DNA from: Trema orientale
Taxonomy: Eukaryota; Streptophyta; Magnoliopsida; Rosales; Cannabaceae
DNA: 64,000 nucleotides
Direction of reading: 5' to 3'
NCBI GenBank assembly: GCA_002914845.1
Contig: JXTC01000316.1
Location: 62,001-126,000, forward strand
The notes below the pieces were generated by a model. The model worked only from the letters and a program-made list of their open reading frames with translations, was not told the origin of the DNA and did not search any database. Of the stretch, positions 37,390 through 49,152 are shown piece by piece; position 1 is the first letter of the stretch, and each line of letters starts with the position of its first letter. The position numbers and the translations under genes are program-made.

Positions 37390-37859
37390 AAATATTAAAA
37401 ACAAATAGGCGCTAATGCACCTTTCAAGGATGCGATTGTCTGCTCTAAGACGCTAACATGTTATTTTATATATTTTTTAAATTTCTTTAGTTTTTTTTTT
37501 TCAAATTTTTAACTCTATTTTTGTCTAAAAATTAATTCTTTCTCCTAAATTAGTTTTATATTTTAATTGTGTGATTATTTTTAGATTTAACTTTTTTTAA
37601 AGGATTTTTAGCTTAAAATTTTTAATTAAATTACCAAATATATTTTGAATAACTTTTTAAAATTTTATTGATAAAATGAATTCGTAAGCATATGAATAAT
37701 ATTAATAACAATATTAACTTCCATTCCAATATCCTAGATACTATAAGTAAACTGTTACATTACGGATGATAACTTTTTTTTCTGTTTTTTCTTTGAAAAA
37801 ATAAAACTAGAATGCCATATATTATATTCTAAATTATAGTACAAGATGCATAACCTGCT

Positions 37860-38830
37860 ATCATACTATAAGTATTCAATTAGGATACCTATGGTAACAT
37901 TTTTTCTTTTAAATGCTTATTTTGGCCATAACGACCATCTTTCCATAGATAGCATAAGTACCCAAATAGATACCATAAGTAATCAAGTAGGTCTTTTAAA
38001 TGCTTATTTTGGCCATAACGACCATCTTTCCATGGATAGCATAAGTACCCAAATAGATACCATAAGTAACCAAGTAGGTCTTTTAAATGCTTATTTTGGC
38101 CATAATGACCATCTTTCTATGGATAGTATAAGTATTTAAATAAATACCATGAGTAACCAAGTAGGATACTTATCGTAATTGTCCAACTTTCCTTCTAATG
38201 TACTTGCTTACTACTGAGGTACGTATGGGAAAATCTTTTTTTTTTTTTAATAAAGACTTAATTAATCTAGCTTTACTGACCTTCTTTCCTTGGATACCAT
38301 AAGTAACCTGGTAGGATACTTATAGTAACTACACAACCCCTTTTTCAATTTACCCGTTTATGACCAAGATACTATATGGTAACTATTTTCTCTTCGAATT
38401 TACCCAAATGATATATATTCTTGTACTCACCTCTTACTCAAATCCCATAAGCATTCTTGTATGATACACACGATAACTGACTAACTCTAACAATTTTTTA
38501 ATTATTCTAGGTAACTAAGTAAGAGACTGTCAGTATCCAAGTGAGAGACCGGCGATAAATTGCCAAAGTCAACCATCAAAAAAGGGTACCCACTAAAAGC
38601 TAGATATGTTGAATAGATATTCATAGTCTAGTTTACAATTTTCTCGTATACCATAAGTAACCTTATAAGATACTAACGGTAATTTGCTAGTTAACTTTTT
38701 TTTTCCCCAAGCATTACTATATTAAACTCCTAACTCCAAGAATTTGCAAAAGTACCATCACACAATTTCCTAAGATACGATAAGTAACTTTGTAAGATAC
38801 TTATGGTAATTTGTTAGTTTTTTTTCTCTT
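37860..38830. repeat. array of ACCATAAGTAAC...GGATACTTATGGTAA imperfect palindromes
   Basis: A core of three 87-bp direct repeats (37906-37992, 37993-38079, 38080-38166) is embedded in a wider set of diverged units. Each unit centres on CATAAGTAACCAAGTAGG followed by ATACTTATGGTAA, so the two halves (TACCATAAGTA and TACTTATGGTA) are inverted copies. I see further units near 37868, 38148, 38300, 38444, 38650 and 38777. Because 87 is a multiple of three, the core keeps a 97-codon frame open (37846-38139), which I do not regard as a gene. Confidence 0.82.
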
Positions 38831-39296
38831 TCCATTTTTTTCCAAGCATTACTATATGAAACTCCTAACTCCAAAAATTTCCAAACTTACTATTGGTAAC
38901 CTAATATAACCACTCACAACAAAGTATAGTTTAAATTGCAAATGCCAAAATTAATCTCTTGAATACCACATTATTTATGGTACTCATCAAATATATAGAT
39001 ACTGATTCAAAAACCTATTTTAGAGTCTATCAATACAATTTTTTCGGTTAAATTATGTGTTTTATTATTTTTTCTTTTTTTAATGTTTATTTGTTAAAAA
39101 ATTAAAAAGAATCAAAAGGGAAATAAATTATTCCAAAAATTTTAATCAAAAAATTGAAGAACAAAAAAATAGAAGAAACAAAAAAAAAACATAAAGAACT
39201 TTAAAAAAAAAAAAAAAAGTCAAACGGGTCAGTCTTGACGCATCTAAATTCTAATGTCTGATGCGCAAAGTTACAACGCGCGTCAGAGTTCACACT

Positions 39297-39333
<37 letters not shown>

Positions 39334-39529
39334 CTTTTTTTTCTTTTTTTGGTTGACGCATCTCATACTCAGAGTCTCAGACCGTGTAGGGCAAACAAAG
39401 TCTATTTTTGAAAGTATGTATTTCGTACACCATAATATTTAAAAGTAGGTTTCTGAATCTACCTTTAAGTAGTATGGACTTCATAAGATTGCAATGACAA
39501 ATTAGTGGCCTGCAACTCATTACACCAAT

Positions 39530-41700
39530 ATTGTCAAGAATTTTGCACTCATACTGTATGAAAGTAGGGGCTGGTACTGGTTTTGATATTGGACAACTTA
39601 TCTTTGGTACCATAATTGCCAGTTCTGATGGAAGGAGAAGTAATCAAAATCTGTCATTCCTATCTTTGATCTATGGCATGCTTAAGAGACAAAAGTCATT
39701 GAAGGAGGAGTCTGAGTTTCTCACTGCTGCAACAAACCTATAAATTAAGTATCAGTTGCCCAAGGGGAAGAAGATTGAAGATGAAGAGGTTGATACTACT
39801 GTTGCAATACCAACAACGACATTCACACCAGCAGCAACCACATCAGCCGGTTCTTCTTCTTCTCACTCTAATTTTTCACATGTTTTGCTGGTTTTACCGG
39901 CATTTCAAGAAGGACAAGCCAAGCAGCAAGAAAAGATGGCCAACATTGAAGATGGTCGGATTGCTCTTTATGCCCATTTGAAGGAACTTAAGCAAGTTTT
40001 TATCACTACTGTTGTAACACCAACAGCTTTAGCTTCCTTAGCTAAGGAGAACTTTGGTGATCATTCTTCCAAGTCTCAAGTCCTCCAAGCAATAATAATT
40101 TCTTTGTTTTTCATGTTTCATGTTTTGTATTTCTGAGACAATTGGTATTGGTTTTCTCTGTTTATGTGTTATTTGGATGTCTTTGTGAACAATTTGTGTG
40201 CCCCTGTGATCATGTTTTGTATTTTGTGTTCAAGACTTTGGCCATTTTTGACAAAAAGGGGGAGAAGTGTTGTGTACTTGATATTCTGTGCTGGATTGGA
40301 TAAGTTGTCTACATATGGTTTCCGTTGTTTTGCAAGTTATTGGAATTATAGTTGTTATCTTGGTATTTTATTAGGGCACATATATGCCCCTACATAAATT
40401 TGGCATCTTGACTGATTAATTCCAGTCCATTATTTGTGTAATTACCCTTGAAATTGAATGTAATTGAATGATTAATAAGTAATTGATCATTATGGAATGA
40501 TTTTCATGACAAAAGGGAACTTGGAAGTATCCCATTTGATTTTTCCATTTTAAGCTTTTCACATGGTCTGTACTACGATTCTAATTTTATTAATGCTAAT
40601 TGATTCAGGTTTAAAGCAGTACACGTCTTGAGTAATAGCATATTACTTTTTATTTTTTCCTTTTCTAAGTGCTATTATAGCGACAATAGTGTCTAAAATA
40701 CAAGAAACACGTTTTTGGCTCATCTATACGTATGAGATGTCTTTCCATATATTCATGATTGTTAATCAATGTGAGCATAATATTCGTAATGATTCTAATG
40801 CATGATTATATTACTAAAACCTGTGGTTTTTCATTATTAATTTTCCATATTCATATTCTGCTATTGCAACAACAGGGTAACATATTTAGTAACTAATCTT
40901 TTTGGACGTAATTGATTGAATATAATTGATTATGCATGTCCAAGAATATTTATATTCTATAGAGTGGGAAGCAAGGCACGAAGTCTATTTAAAGCTCATC
41001 AATTCTGAAGTTTTTGGCTCCCAAAACAGAGAAAAATTGAGAATTTTACTATAAGGATTTTTCGGATTTTGTATTCGTGTGAGCCATAAATGTTCTTAAA
41101 GTGTTAGCTTTAAGAAAACTTTTGATTTCGAGATTGTAAAAGTTATTCAGGAGAAGACGTGGGTATTCTTCAGGAGAAGATAGTAACTAGAATTTAGAAG
41201 GGATTTATAGTGTGTAGTATTGAAGACAAGCCAAAGTAGAGAAGATTGATCCAAAGGGAGTTCAAGAATATGGAGTTAAGTAAGCCAAGTAGATCTCGCA
41301 GAACATACAAGTGATATAGTCAAATACCTTGCGTCAAGATTACAGGGAGTTTATCTTTAACAAGTCAAATTAGTGTTTGTATTTTAAATATTATTACTAA
41401 TATGTTTCAATATATTTTCAGGGCATGGCTTCGTGGAATAGGTTATTAAAAAATAGCTTAATTACGTAAAAATCTCGTATATCATTTATTTTTCTTATTT
41501 CTTAATTTTGGTTACTGTGATTAATTTGCTTAAAACGGATTTTCAATAATTCATTATTGCAACAATAACAAATGACTTATTGTTGCAACAGCAGCAAATA
41601 CTTACCACTGTTGCAACAACAGACTTGGTTGAGTTTGCATTTGTAATTTCTTACAAATAATCGAAAAATTGGTATTCGTACGTACTCAGATCTTTCAGAA
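39530..41700 (+). mobile_element. LTR-retroelement fossil, 3' part
   Basis: From 39531 to about 40130 the + strand carries a broken coding remnant (KVGAGTGFDIGQLIFGTI, SDGRRSNQNLSFLSLIYGM, then a Thr/Ser-rich stretch). It resembles the plant retrotransposon-associated domain often annotated as putative plant transposon protein. A polypurine tract (AAAAAGGGGGAGAAG, to 40267) is followed by TGTTGTG at 40268, as expected for the start of a 3' LTR. A TATA-like TATTTAAAGC lies near 40986, and TTGCAACAA words cluster at 41550-41630. The far end, target duplication and 5' half are not visible. Old and broken. Confidence 0.45.
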
Positions 41701-42129
41701 AGTATGCAATAATTGCCACTTGATTATCAAGCTCATCACTAGATTTCCAAGGGAAAAATGGTGATTAGGGGTCAAAATAAGTTCCACCATTTTGAGAATG
41801 GGTTTATTCTTGTGGGGATTATTGGTGAAAAAATCAAGATTAAATCATTTGTTTCGACTGAATCTCTCTTTCATTTTTACTCCAGAAGCTATGCTAACGG
41901 TGATGTTAAATCGTCGTAGAAAAATTTGATGATTTCTTACCATTAGCAAAGTGCTCTGAGAAACTAGAAATGATTTTGAATGGTCTAGAAAAGCACGCCA
42001 GTCACCTCAATATATAAGAGTGTTCAGATATTAATAAAGATTGTAAAACAGGTCAAAGCTGATGGCTTTCTAAGATTCCATACTTTTCCAACTTGCTAGT
42101 GTGTATGGTCTTTTTTGATTCAGTGGCTT

Positions 42130-42545
42130 TTTTTTTCCCCTTTTGGATTGAAAAAGACTTCATTGAGCAAGAGAAAAGAGCAAAAACAACTAGACTGCAC
42201 TAGTCCACTCCAGCAGAGTAGTTGGGAAGCCAAAGACCATCGTCCACCAGAACAGAAGTTGGGATTACATCAAGGATAAATACAACCGAAGGAAGCAAAA
42301 GCATTATACCAGGAGGCTAAGTAATGAGATGTAGAGTTAACAGCACGACTCGAGGAATCCATAAAGCTTTCCAAGCTTCGAACCTTTGAAGGAATGCACA
42401 AAATCTGAGTAACTATGGCACGCAATCTCCAAAGAATCAAGGGCCGAGTAAATTCCCAAAGCATGAAACAAACAAAGTAGCAAAATCTCCTGCCAACTAA
42501 ACTTTATGGAAGCCTGAAATCCAGAAGAGCTAAAGGGACCTTTTA
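42130..42545 (-). mobile_element. LINE 3' end: RNase H tail, 3' UTR and poly(A)
   Basis: On the minus strand SRAVNSTSHYLASWYNAFASFG resembles the end of a LINE-encoded RNase H. It is followed by a 3' UTR ending near TCAATCCAAAAGGGG and an A-rich tail (the T run at 42127-42136). It probably belongs with the RNase H N-terminal half at 43440-43830; MITE 42710-43059 and other DNA now lie between them. Confidence 0.65.
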
Positions 42546-42709
42546 GTTATAGGTTTAAATGAGTTTTTTTTCGTAACTTTTTTAAAAATTGATAATTAGT
42601 TTAGTAGCCTTCTTCTTAATGAAACTTTTATTTTCTCAATCAAGTCATTTCTCCAAAAATTTCAAAATTATCTCAATTTTTTTTAAAAAAAAATCAAAAT
42701 TTGATATTT

Positions 42710-43059
42710 GGCCACGTTTGGTTTGCCTATTTGAATGGGTGTATTTGAATGGAAATTGTGGAATGTGTTATAATTGGAATAGGAGATATTTGAATGAAAA
42801 AAATAGTGGAATGTGTTCTAATTAGAATAAGAGTATTAGAATGAACCATTCAAAAGCACTCCTCCCCTCCATTCTCATCCAAGATACAAAAAAATAATTC
42901 CAATGATTGATTTTTCTGATGGACCATTTGAATAGAAAAACTGAATTATTGAAACAAACACGTATTCTAAAAGATCATTTGAATAGAAAAACTGGAATTA
43001 TTGAAATAAACATCCATTCAAATGGGTTTTAGAATGGAATTGGTGAACCAAACAAGGCC
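42710..43059. mobile_element. Tourist-like MITE, copy 1 (decayed)
   Basis: The ends are GGCCACGTTTGGTTTGCC and, reverse-complemented, GGCCTTGTTTGGTTCACC. The 350-bp body aligns along its whole length with the MITE at 61604-61963 (shared TTTGAATGGGTGTATTTGAA, GGACCATTTGAAT). The GGCCyyGTTTG terminus is typical of Tourist/Harbinger MITEs. It is inserted in the span of a minus-strand LINE. Confidence 0.85.
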
Positions 43060-43439
43060 AAAATCTTATTTATAGTTTGGCTTTTTAGATTTAGGAGGTC
43101 TAAATCGAATTCGAGTATGAAAATGATGATTTCAAACCTAAGATCTCGATTTGACAGAAATCTTTATGAGCTCAACCGGCCATTCAAGCTCAACTGGACT
43201 ATGAAAATTGCAATTTGGCAGAAATCTTTGTTGACCTCAACCAGCCAGTCAAACTCGACTAGAGTTCAGTCGAGTTAGATTCGATTGATTGAACCAGTCG
43301 AGACTTGATTGGAATATTTTAGATTTTTCCACATATGTCAGCAAAAAAAAATGAAAAAAAATATACATATATATAAAAGAAAAATAAGAAAAAAAAGGAC
43401 AGATTTCAAAAATAGAGTTTGGGAAGGTCATGAAACCAC

Positions 43440-43830
43440 TTAACTCAGAACACGTGGCTAAAGTAGCAACAAAGACAGTAGTAGCCTCAGCCATTTCGGG
43501 CTCTAGATGTGACAATTTCTCCGGTGCAACACTAATCACTTCTCGGTGATGATTACGCATTATGAAGGCTCCAACAGCGTGTGTTAAATAGAGGCGTATG
43601 TACTACATTTGACCCACCAAAGGGCAGAGGGGACCAAGTCAGAGGTTTAAGGTTCTGTACACTCGAACAAATGAGGGCCTCAATTTGAGTATTCCTATAT
43701 AACGATTCAGAAATATTCATAAGCTTTTGTGGATTACAAAACTCTTGGAGTTGAAACCCACTTGATTTTCCTGAACTGCCAGATGGTTTTGATAGATATA
43801 TTCGCATTTAACAACAAATCTTTTTTATCA
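43440..43830 (-). mobile_element. LINE remnant: RNase H N-terminal half
   Basis: Minus-strand pieces read LKPLTWSPLPFGG, then VGAFIMRNHHREVISVAPEK and LSHLEPEMAEATTVF. This is the start of the plant LINE/reverse-transcriptase-like RNase H domain, where WSPPPxGxxKLN, GxVIRNHxGEV and PEMAEA are typical. A frame change near 43,560 breaks it. The rest of the domain and tail are at 42130-42545. Confidence 0.75.
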
Positions 43831-43899
43831 AATAAAGTAGTGGGAGTAGGGAAAACAATTTTACTTGCCAACCTGTTTACTAGTGAGCACATATCCTCT

Positions 43900-44405
43900 T
43901 TAATGGGGCGGGTAATACTTGATTATTCGGATAAACGAGACAAAAAAAGGTATTAAATGAAAAAACCAATTCGGAGATGGAGCGAGTACGGGTATAGGAG
44001 AACCCACCACGCATACCCAATATGTACACAACTAACGACCCGCTTATTTTTACATATAAAAAAACAAAAAAAATATATTAAGTATATATATAATTTAAAT
44101 AAAAAATATATAAATAAACATGTACATACAACAATTAAGTTGTATTATTGAAGTATTACAAAGTTTAGTACGTTATATTGTTAATACATTTTTTTTCTCT
44201 TTAAATTCTTCTTTCTTTTCATTCTGAAAATTTTTTAAATAATATTTTTCTGATTTTTTACCGAGTATGGTTACCTGCCTACCTATATGAGTAATATCCG
44301 AACCCATCCCACTTCCTTAGACCGGTAAACAGAGCAGGTATGCGTTTATTTTTTTTCCTCACGTTTACAAGGGCGGAATAGCTATACCCGCCATATTGCC
44401 ATCCC
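43900..44405. mobile_element. probable hAT-type non-autonomous remnant
   Basis: The right side ends ATTGCCATCCCTAG, the common plant hAT-type terminus TAGGGATGGCAAT read in reverse, preceded by GC-richer words (GGGCGGAATAGCTATACCCGCC). The left side has matching composition (GAGCGAGTACGGGTATAGG near 43980), but no clear left terminus or target duplication. Tentative. Confidence 0.4.
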
Positions 44406-44804
44406 TAGCTGGGAGCCAGGACAGTGGCTTTTTGTTTCCACCTTCAACATTGCTATTATTCTAGTTTAGTAGCTCTTAAATTGGCACAAAACTAAAAGGA
44501 AATGAAGTAAAATTAATTTTTATTTGGAAAAGTAAACAATTATTAATTTTTCTAGCCATTATTGGCATAAATGCGGAGGCAAGTTGGGGCCATTGCACAC
44601 CCTTATAATTTTTTTTTATTTTATATTGTAGTACCTTTTTTTTATTTCTTTTGTTTTATATGTGAGATATTATTGCCATTACCCTTTTAATTTTTTTCAT
44701 TTCACAGTTTACTGCAATATAAGATTTTATTCCACTTTGGCCACATTGAGATTATTTTCAATTTTATCCATATATAAGATCTCATATAAGATGTAAACTA
44801 TCAC

Positions 44805-44841
44805 TCCTCCCCTTCCCCCCCTCCCCCCCCTCTCCCCCCAA
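44805..44841 (-). repeat. C-rich tract, G-quadruplex candidate on the minus strand
   Basis: Runs of 4, 7, 8 and 6 consecutive C, separated by one or two T, stand out in AT-rich surroundings. The minus strand therefore has at least four close G-runs, which meets the usual quadruplex pattern. I see no gene start next to it. Confidence 0.7.
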
Positions 44842-44987
44842 AACTTAGACTCTCCTAATTTTTAATTTTAATTTTTTTATTCAATTTTCTAAACTAAAAT
44901 TGAGAGAGAGAAATCGGGATTGGAAAAATTTTCTTTGTTTCCAAATAACTCCAACTCTATAGGCTAGTCAAGACAAATATATATATA

Positions 44988-45235
44988 GCACCAATCCAGT
45001 AAGTATTTTTTTTTACTTATCTACAGGTATTATTTTTCTCAATTAAAATTTATCATGCACGTTTTTTATGGTAAAAGTTGGAGAGAGAAATACATTAAAT
45101 ACTGAGTATTTCTTTTTATTATTTTTTTTTTCTAATTACCTAAATTATGATAGCTGTTAAATTATGATACAATGACTAAAAAAAAAAATATCTATGGATA
45201 GGTAAAAAAAATACATATTAAATTGAGAACTATAT
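44988..45235. mobile_element. MITE, GCACCAATCYAGTARGTATT family, copy 1
   Basis: It starts GCACCAATCCAGTAAGTATT and then has TTTACTTATCTACAGG; the right part (TATGGATAGGTAAAAAA) is the decayed inverse. The same terminus occurs at 57907-58143 and near 58190-58213. It carries no coding. It ends about 25 bp before the hAT element. Confidence 0.55.
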
Positions 45236-45258
45236 ATATATATATATATAACTGTAAG

Positions 45259-46565
45259 CAGTGCCGACCTAACCCTTAAGCGAAAAAAGCGGTGGCCTAG
45301 AGCCCCCATTGTAAAAAAGGCTACAAAAATATAAAATATTTTAACTATTATTATTTTTTATATTTAATTTGTTTTATTAAATATTATTTTTTATATTTTG
45401 TCTCCCATTATAGAAAAATGTCATCTTCTTTGAAATAAAAAAAATAAATCCTCCATCACTTTTCAAATAAAAAAAGAACCCATCACCTTCTAAATAAAAA
45501 AAAATTCTCAAAGACTCATAGTTTGAACGGATATATTTCCTATATGCATTACTTTGTTTTTTTTTTTGTTTAATGGAAAATATATATCTCTACTCTCTAG
45601 CCAGTAGCTATTCACTTCCTACTTTAATTTTGAACGAAAAATACAGCTGCAGGTGCAACAAGTTTTCAATATTTTCTTCTCTCTAGCCATTTTACATACC
45701 ATTTCTTCATATCTTTTTGCTAGCATACGGGTTGAGTATAAAAAAGTATTAGAGTAGAAATTGGAAGACTTTGATTTGAAGAGATTATCACTACATATTT
45801 CTTGGCCATAAAATATCCAGGTTATATCTTTCTTACTCATTTTTTATCTATTTTTTTTTTAAAGTTTTGCATTGCTATTCTATTTTTGATGAAAATGTCG
45901 ATTGTGATAAAACAGAATCTGCTCAAGAATCATTTTGAATTGAATATTTTATTTATATGGTTGATCAAGTTATTTCTTCACTTAGAATTAGATTTGAGCA
46001 GTTTCAAGTATATGAAAATATTTTTGGGTTTTTATTCAATTTTAAGAAACTAAAATCATTGGATGAAGATGTTTTGAAAACAAATTCTCTGAGTCTTGAA
46101 GATGTTCTAAAATATGATGGACTTTCTGACATTGATGGTTTAGATTTATTTTTAAAATTAAAAGTATTAAGAGAACTTCTACAAAAAGAAAATAGTAGTC
46201 CTATTGAAATTCTTGATTACATTAACTAGATTCTTTTCCAAATACAAGTATTGCTTATAGAATATTATTAACAATTCCAGTGATGGTTGCTTCTGCAGAA
46301 AAGAAGTTTTTTAAAGGTAAAATTAATAAAATCTTACTTAAGATCAACTATATCACAAGAACAATTAAGTGGATTAGCTATATTTTCTATTGAAAAAGAT
46401 TTGTTGGATAAACTTGAATACAAAGATTTGATTAATTCTTTTGCATCTAAAAAAGCAAGAAATATTAATTTTTAAATAAATCGTTCTTAATTTTTTTTCT
46501 TTTTTGAAAAAGGCCCCTATTTTAAAATTTCACTTTGGGCCCCAAATTATATTGAGACGGCCCTG
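45259..46565 (+). mobile_element. hAT transposon, internally shortened, perfect 8-bp target duplication
   Basis: A 1307-bp element begins CAGTGCCGACC and ends, reverse-complemented, CAGGGCCGTCT. ACTGTAAG flanks both ends (45251-45258 and 46566-46573), the 8-bp duplication diagnostic of hAT insertion. Inside, + strand frames at about 45957-46229 and 46265-46475 match the C-terminus of a hAT transposase (YLRSTISQEQLSGLAIFSIE, LEYKDLINSFASKKARNINF). This is the dimerisation region of the ZMYM1/TTF-type zinc-finger hAT group. The zinc finger and most of the catalytic domain are missing, and a frame change splits the remaining part. So it is a non-autonomous derivative. The perfect duplication suggests a fairly recent insertion, even though the coding part was already broken. 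Confidence 0.92.
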
Positions 46566-46573
46566 ACTGTAAG

Positions 46574-49142
46574 GTGCATCCTTTATACATATCTCTTTTA
46601 ACTAAAAGTTTGATTAGTTCGTAGTTTGAATATTTATAAAGATATCATAGATTTGAAAATTTTATTTTTGATAATATGACAACGAGATTATTATATAATG
46701 TTTTTAAAATATGAAAATTCGTTATGAGCATATTCTATTATTATTTGAAGACACTATTATATAATCAAATACTTATTTTTTCAGCATCATTATTGTATTA
46801 AAAAAATTATCTTCACCCCACCGAAAAAAATATCTAGCTCCGCCACTAGGCATAATATTCGAAATTAGTAGTCTACCGGGTGAGCAGTGGAGAACCAGAT
46901 TTCCAAAATATTTACAACCGAAAAGAAGGTTATTTCTACCCATCTTATTTTCTTAGTAAAGCTACTTGTACTATTGGTAGTGGCTAGTGGGAAAAATATT
47001 CTTATAGAGAACATGGTAGTATGTCAGCAGCTTAGTCTTTAAGAACGCAAGATTTTGCGATCATTTGAAGCCTTAATTCCTTCGAAGCTGATTAATCAAG
47101 TCCCTGGAACCCTGGAAGGAATTAGTTTTAATTGTACGTCACCATACACAGATCTCACTTTATCGTACTTAAGAAGCTTACAAAGTTTAATTAATAAGAA
47201 ATATGTGTTAACCAAATGAGCATATGTTGAATATGTAGATAATGTTAATGTAGCCTGTGTCTAGGTTTGCTTTTAATATATCAAATTTTCAATATCCCTC
47301 TTTCATGATTTCAAGCTTAAGCTATTCATTTTCCTAGCTGAGATTTTGTGACCTTGTCTTGTTTTTTCATAAAAGTCTCAATTGATCGATGTTTCTTTGC
47401 AACAATGTTTCTCACGGCGTTATCAAAGTATTTTGTTACTTGTTGGTTAGGACATTGGCACTTTTGATAACAAAACCCTACACGTTTTAAAGCATACGTG
47501 CGACCCTTGGGGCTTGGACGACGACACTTTTGTTGTTTAGCATAATTAGACTTTTTTTTGGGCCTAAACCCTTTGTCTGCCCTTATTATAGTGTTAAAGT
47601 GTCTTATTTTCTTTTCCCCTTTTTTTTTCAAAAAAAAATAATAATAATTACAAATCTAAGAAAGAGGGATGAGGCTTTTAGATTTTCGTACTTGTTTTAA
47701 CCACATTTTGATCTCAACTATTTATTACTATTTTAATCTAAGAGTCTGCAATAGTCCATTTCACAAACTCTATTCTTTCACAAACTGACACGTTACGTCT
47801 TCTTTATGTTAAGTGTCTGTATATTTTCTTCCTCCAAGCATCTGTACATAGCTCACTTTCCAAGTGCCGATAGACTCTTGATCCATCTTTTTATTTTTCA
47901 GTCGAGTTGAAGCCAAATATTTCCACGATTATTTTCATACTGAAATTTCTGTAGGGAGATAGAGAAACAGAGCATTTTTCCTTGTGAAATATGAATTTTA
48001 TATATAATTCTATTCATACCATGCCAATGGGGACAATATCAGGTATAAGATCCTTGTCTTTTAGAGATAAATTTTACCTTTTTTTGGAAAAATGTAATCA
48101 TCATAGAATATAGAAGCAGTTTTAAGAGTACTAGTAAGAAGAAGAGAAGATGATTGAGAGTTGAAAGCAAAGCTAAATGACTGCATCTAGCCATATCTAC
48201 TAATTTCAAATTGGCAATTGAGCTTCCTTCTCTTTCCATGGAGACCTGAGTAACTCTCCCTAGGTGCTACTTCTCTTATATTCTTTTTATGCTTTGAATA
48301 TATACATATTTTATCTATTTATTTATATCAAGTATGATTGAGGTTATGACAACTGTGGATTATTTTGTAAATTTGTTTTACCACAACTACATGATAACTA
48401 TAGAATATCATAATTACTTGCATGCATAGTATTTGATGAAATACTTCTTTTAAAATTCCGACTTTTTTTAATCAAAATTATTATATTCTTTTTTTTTTAA
48501 AGCAAAAAGCATATAATGATTATTTTAGTTACAAGAATGATCTCTTTCTCATGATTCTCATTTTCATGCTCTTTAAATGAGGGCATACTCATCTTTCTTT
48601 TCCAAATGGCTTGATCTCTAATACGAGGCCACATGCCTTGTACATAAGATACTTTTTTTTTTCTTTTTTCCAGGTCCTTGCTTCCTCATAAAAGCTCTTG
48701 CTAAAAAATGTGGATACTGACTATTTCATTTCAGGTTCCTTTATTATTATCTTTAGCTGCAAACGACTTAAAAGAGTAAACACAATTAGGAAGTTATGCT
48801 TATGCTTAAGAGCTCACACTTATTATTCACTTTGACTTGCTTTAGTATTTATATTTAGCAATGGACAAATTAAAAGTGAATTTAATATTTAAAAATTTGT
48901 TGAAATGGAAGAAACGAAAGTCATTCATTATATTCTACAATATTAGTGTGCAAATCATTCTTTTTTTTTTTTTAATAACTGTAGATAGGTTATGCTTATT
49001 ATTATTTAATTCAGAGAAATTAATACATATATATGTATATACAGAGTTATTTTTTTGAGTTATTTTTTTTTATTGTCCATGTATTTGTCATTTTGCCAAA
49101 GTATTTTATATTCTCTGAACTCTTCATCTGAGGTTTTGTTGT
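46574..49142. other. gene-poor stretch
   Basis: I see no firmly supported gene. TAGCTCCGCCACTAGG near 46833 is like the end of a common plant repeat. Frames at 48039-48239 and 48861-49058 are short and low-complexity. One lysine-rich ORF at 47326-47631 (-) is listed separately. Confidence 0.35.
47326..47631 (-). CDS. unrecognised lysine-rich ORF
   Basis: A 101-codon frame from ATG to stop. The product is very basic (MKKKGEKKIRHF, FRPKKKSNYAKQQKCRRPS) with a cluster CYQKCQC near residue 54 and no signal peptide or membrane segment. I recognise no family. Composition slightly richer in GC than its surroundings could mean a coding relic. No intron signals, promoter or homologous neighbour support it, so it may be chance. 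Confidence 0.15.
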   Translation of the reverse strand: MKKKGEKKIRHFNTIIRADKGFRPKKKSNYAKQQKCRRPSPKGRTYALKRVGFCYQKCQCPNQQVTKYFDNAVRNIVAKKHRSIETFMKKQDKVTKSQLGK

Positions 49143-49152
49143 GATAATATAA

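Noticed and set aside
37846-38139. 97-codon ORF with three repeats of LNAYFGHNDHLS
   Set aside because: The frame stays open because the 87-bp DNA repeat is a multiple of three; diverged units outside the core do not keep it.
39254-39442. ORF encoding a long poly-Phe run
   Set aside because: Translation of a 33-base T run; no biological meaning.
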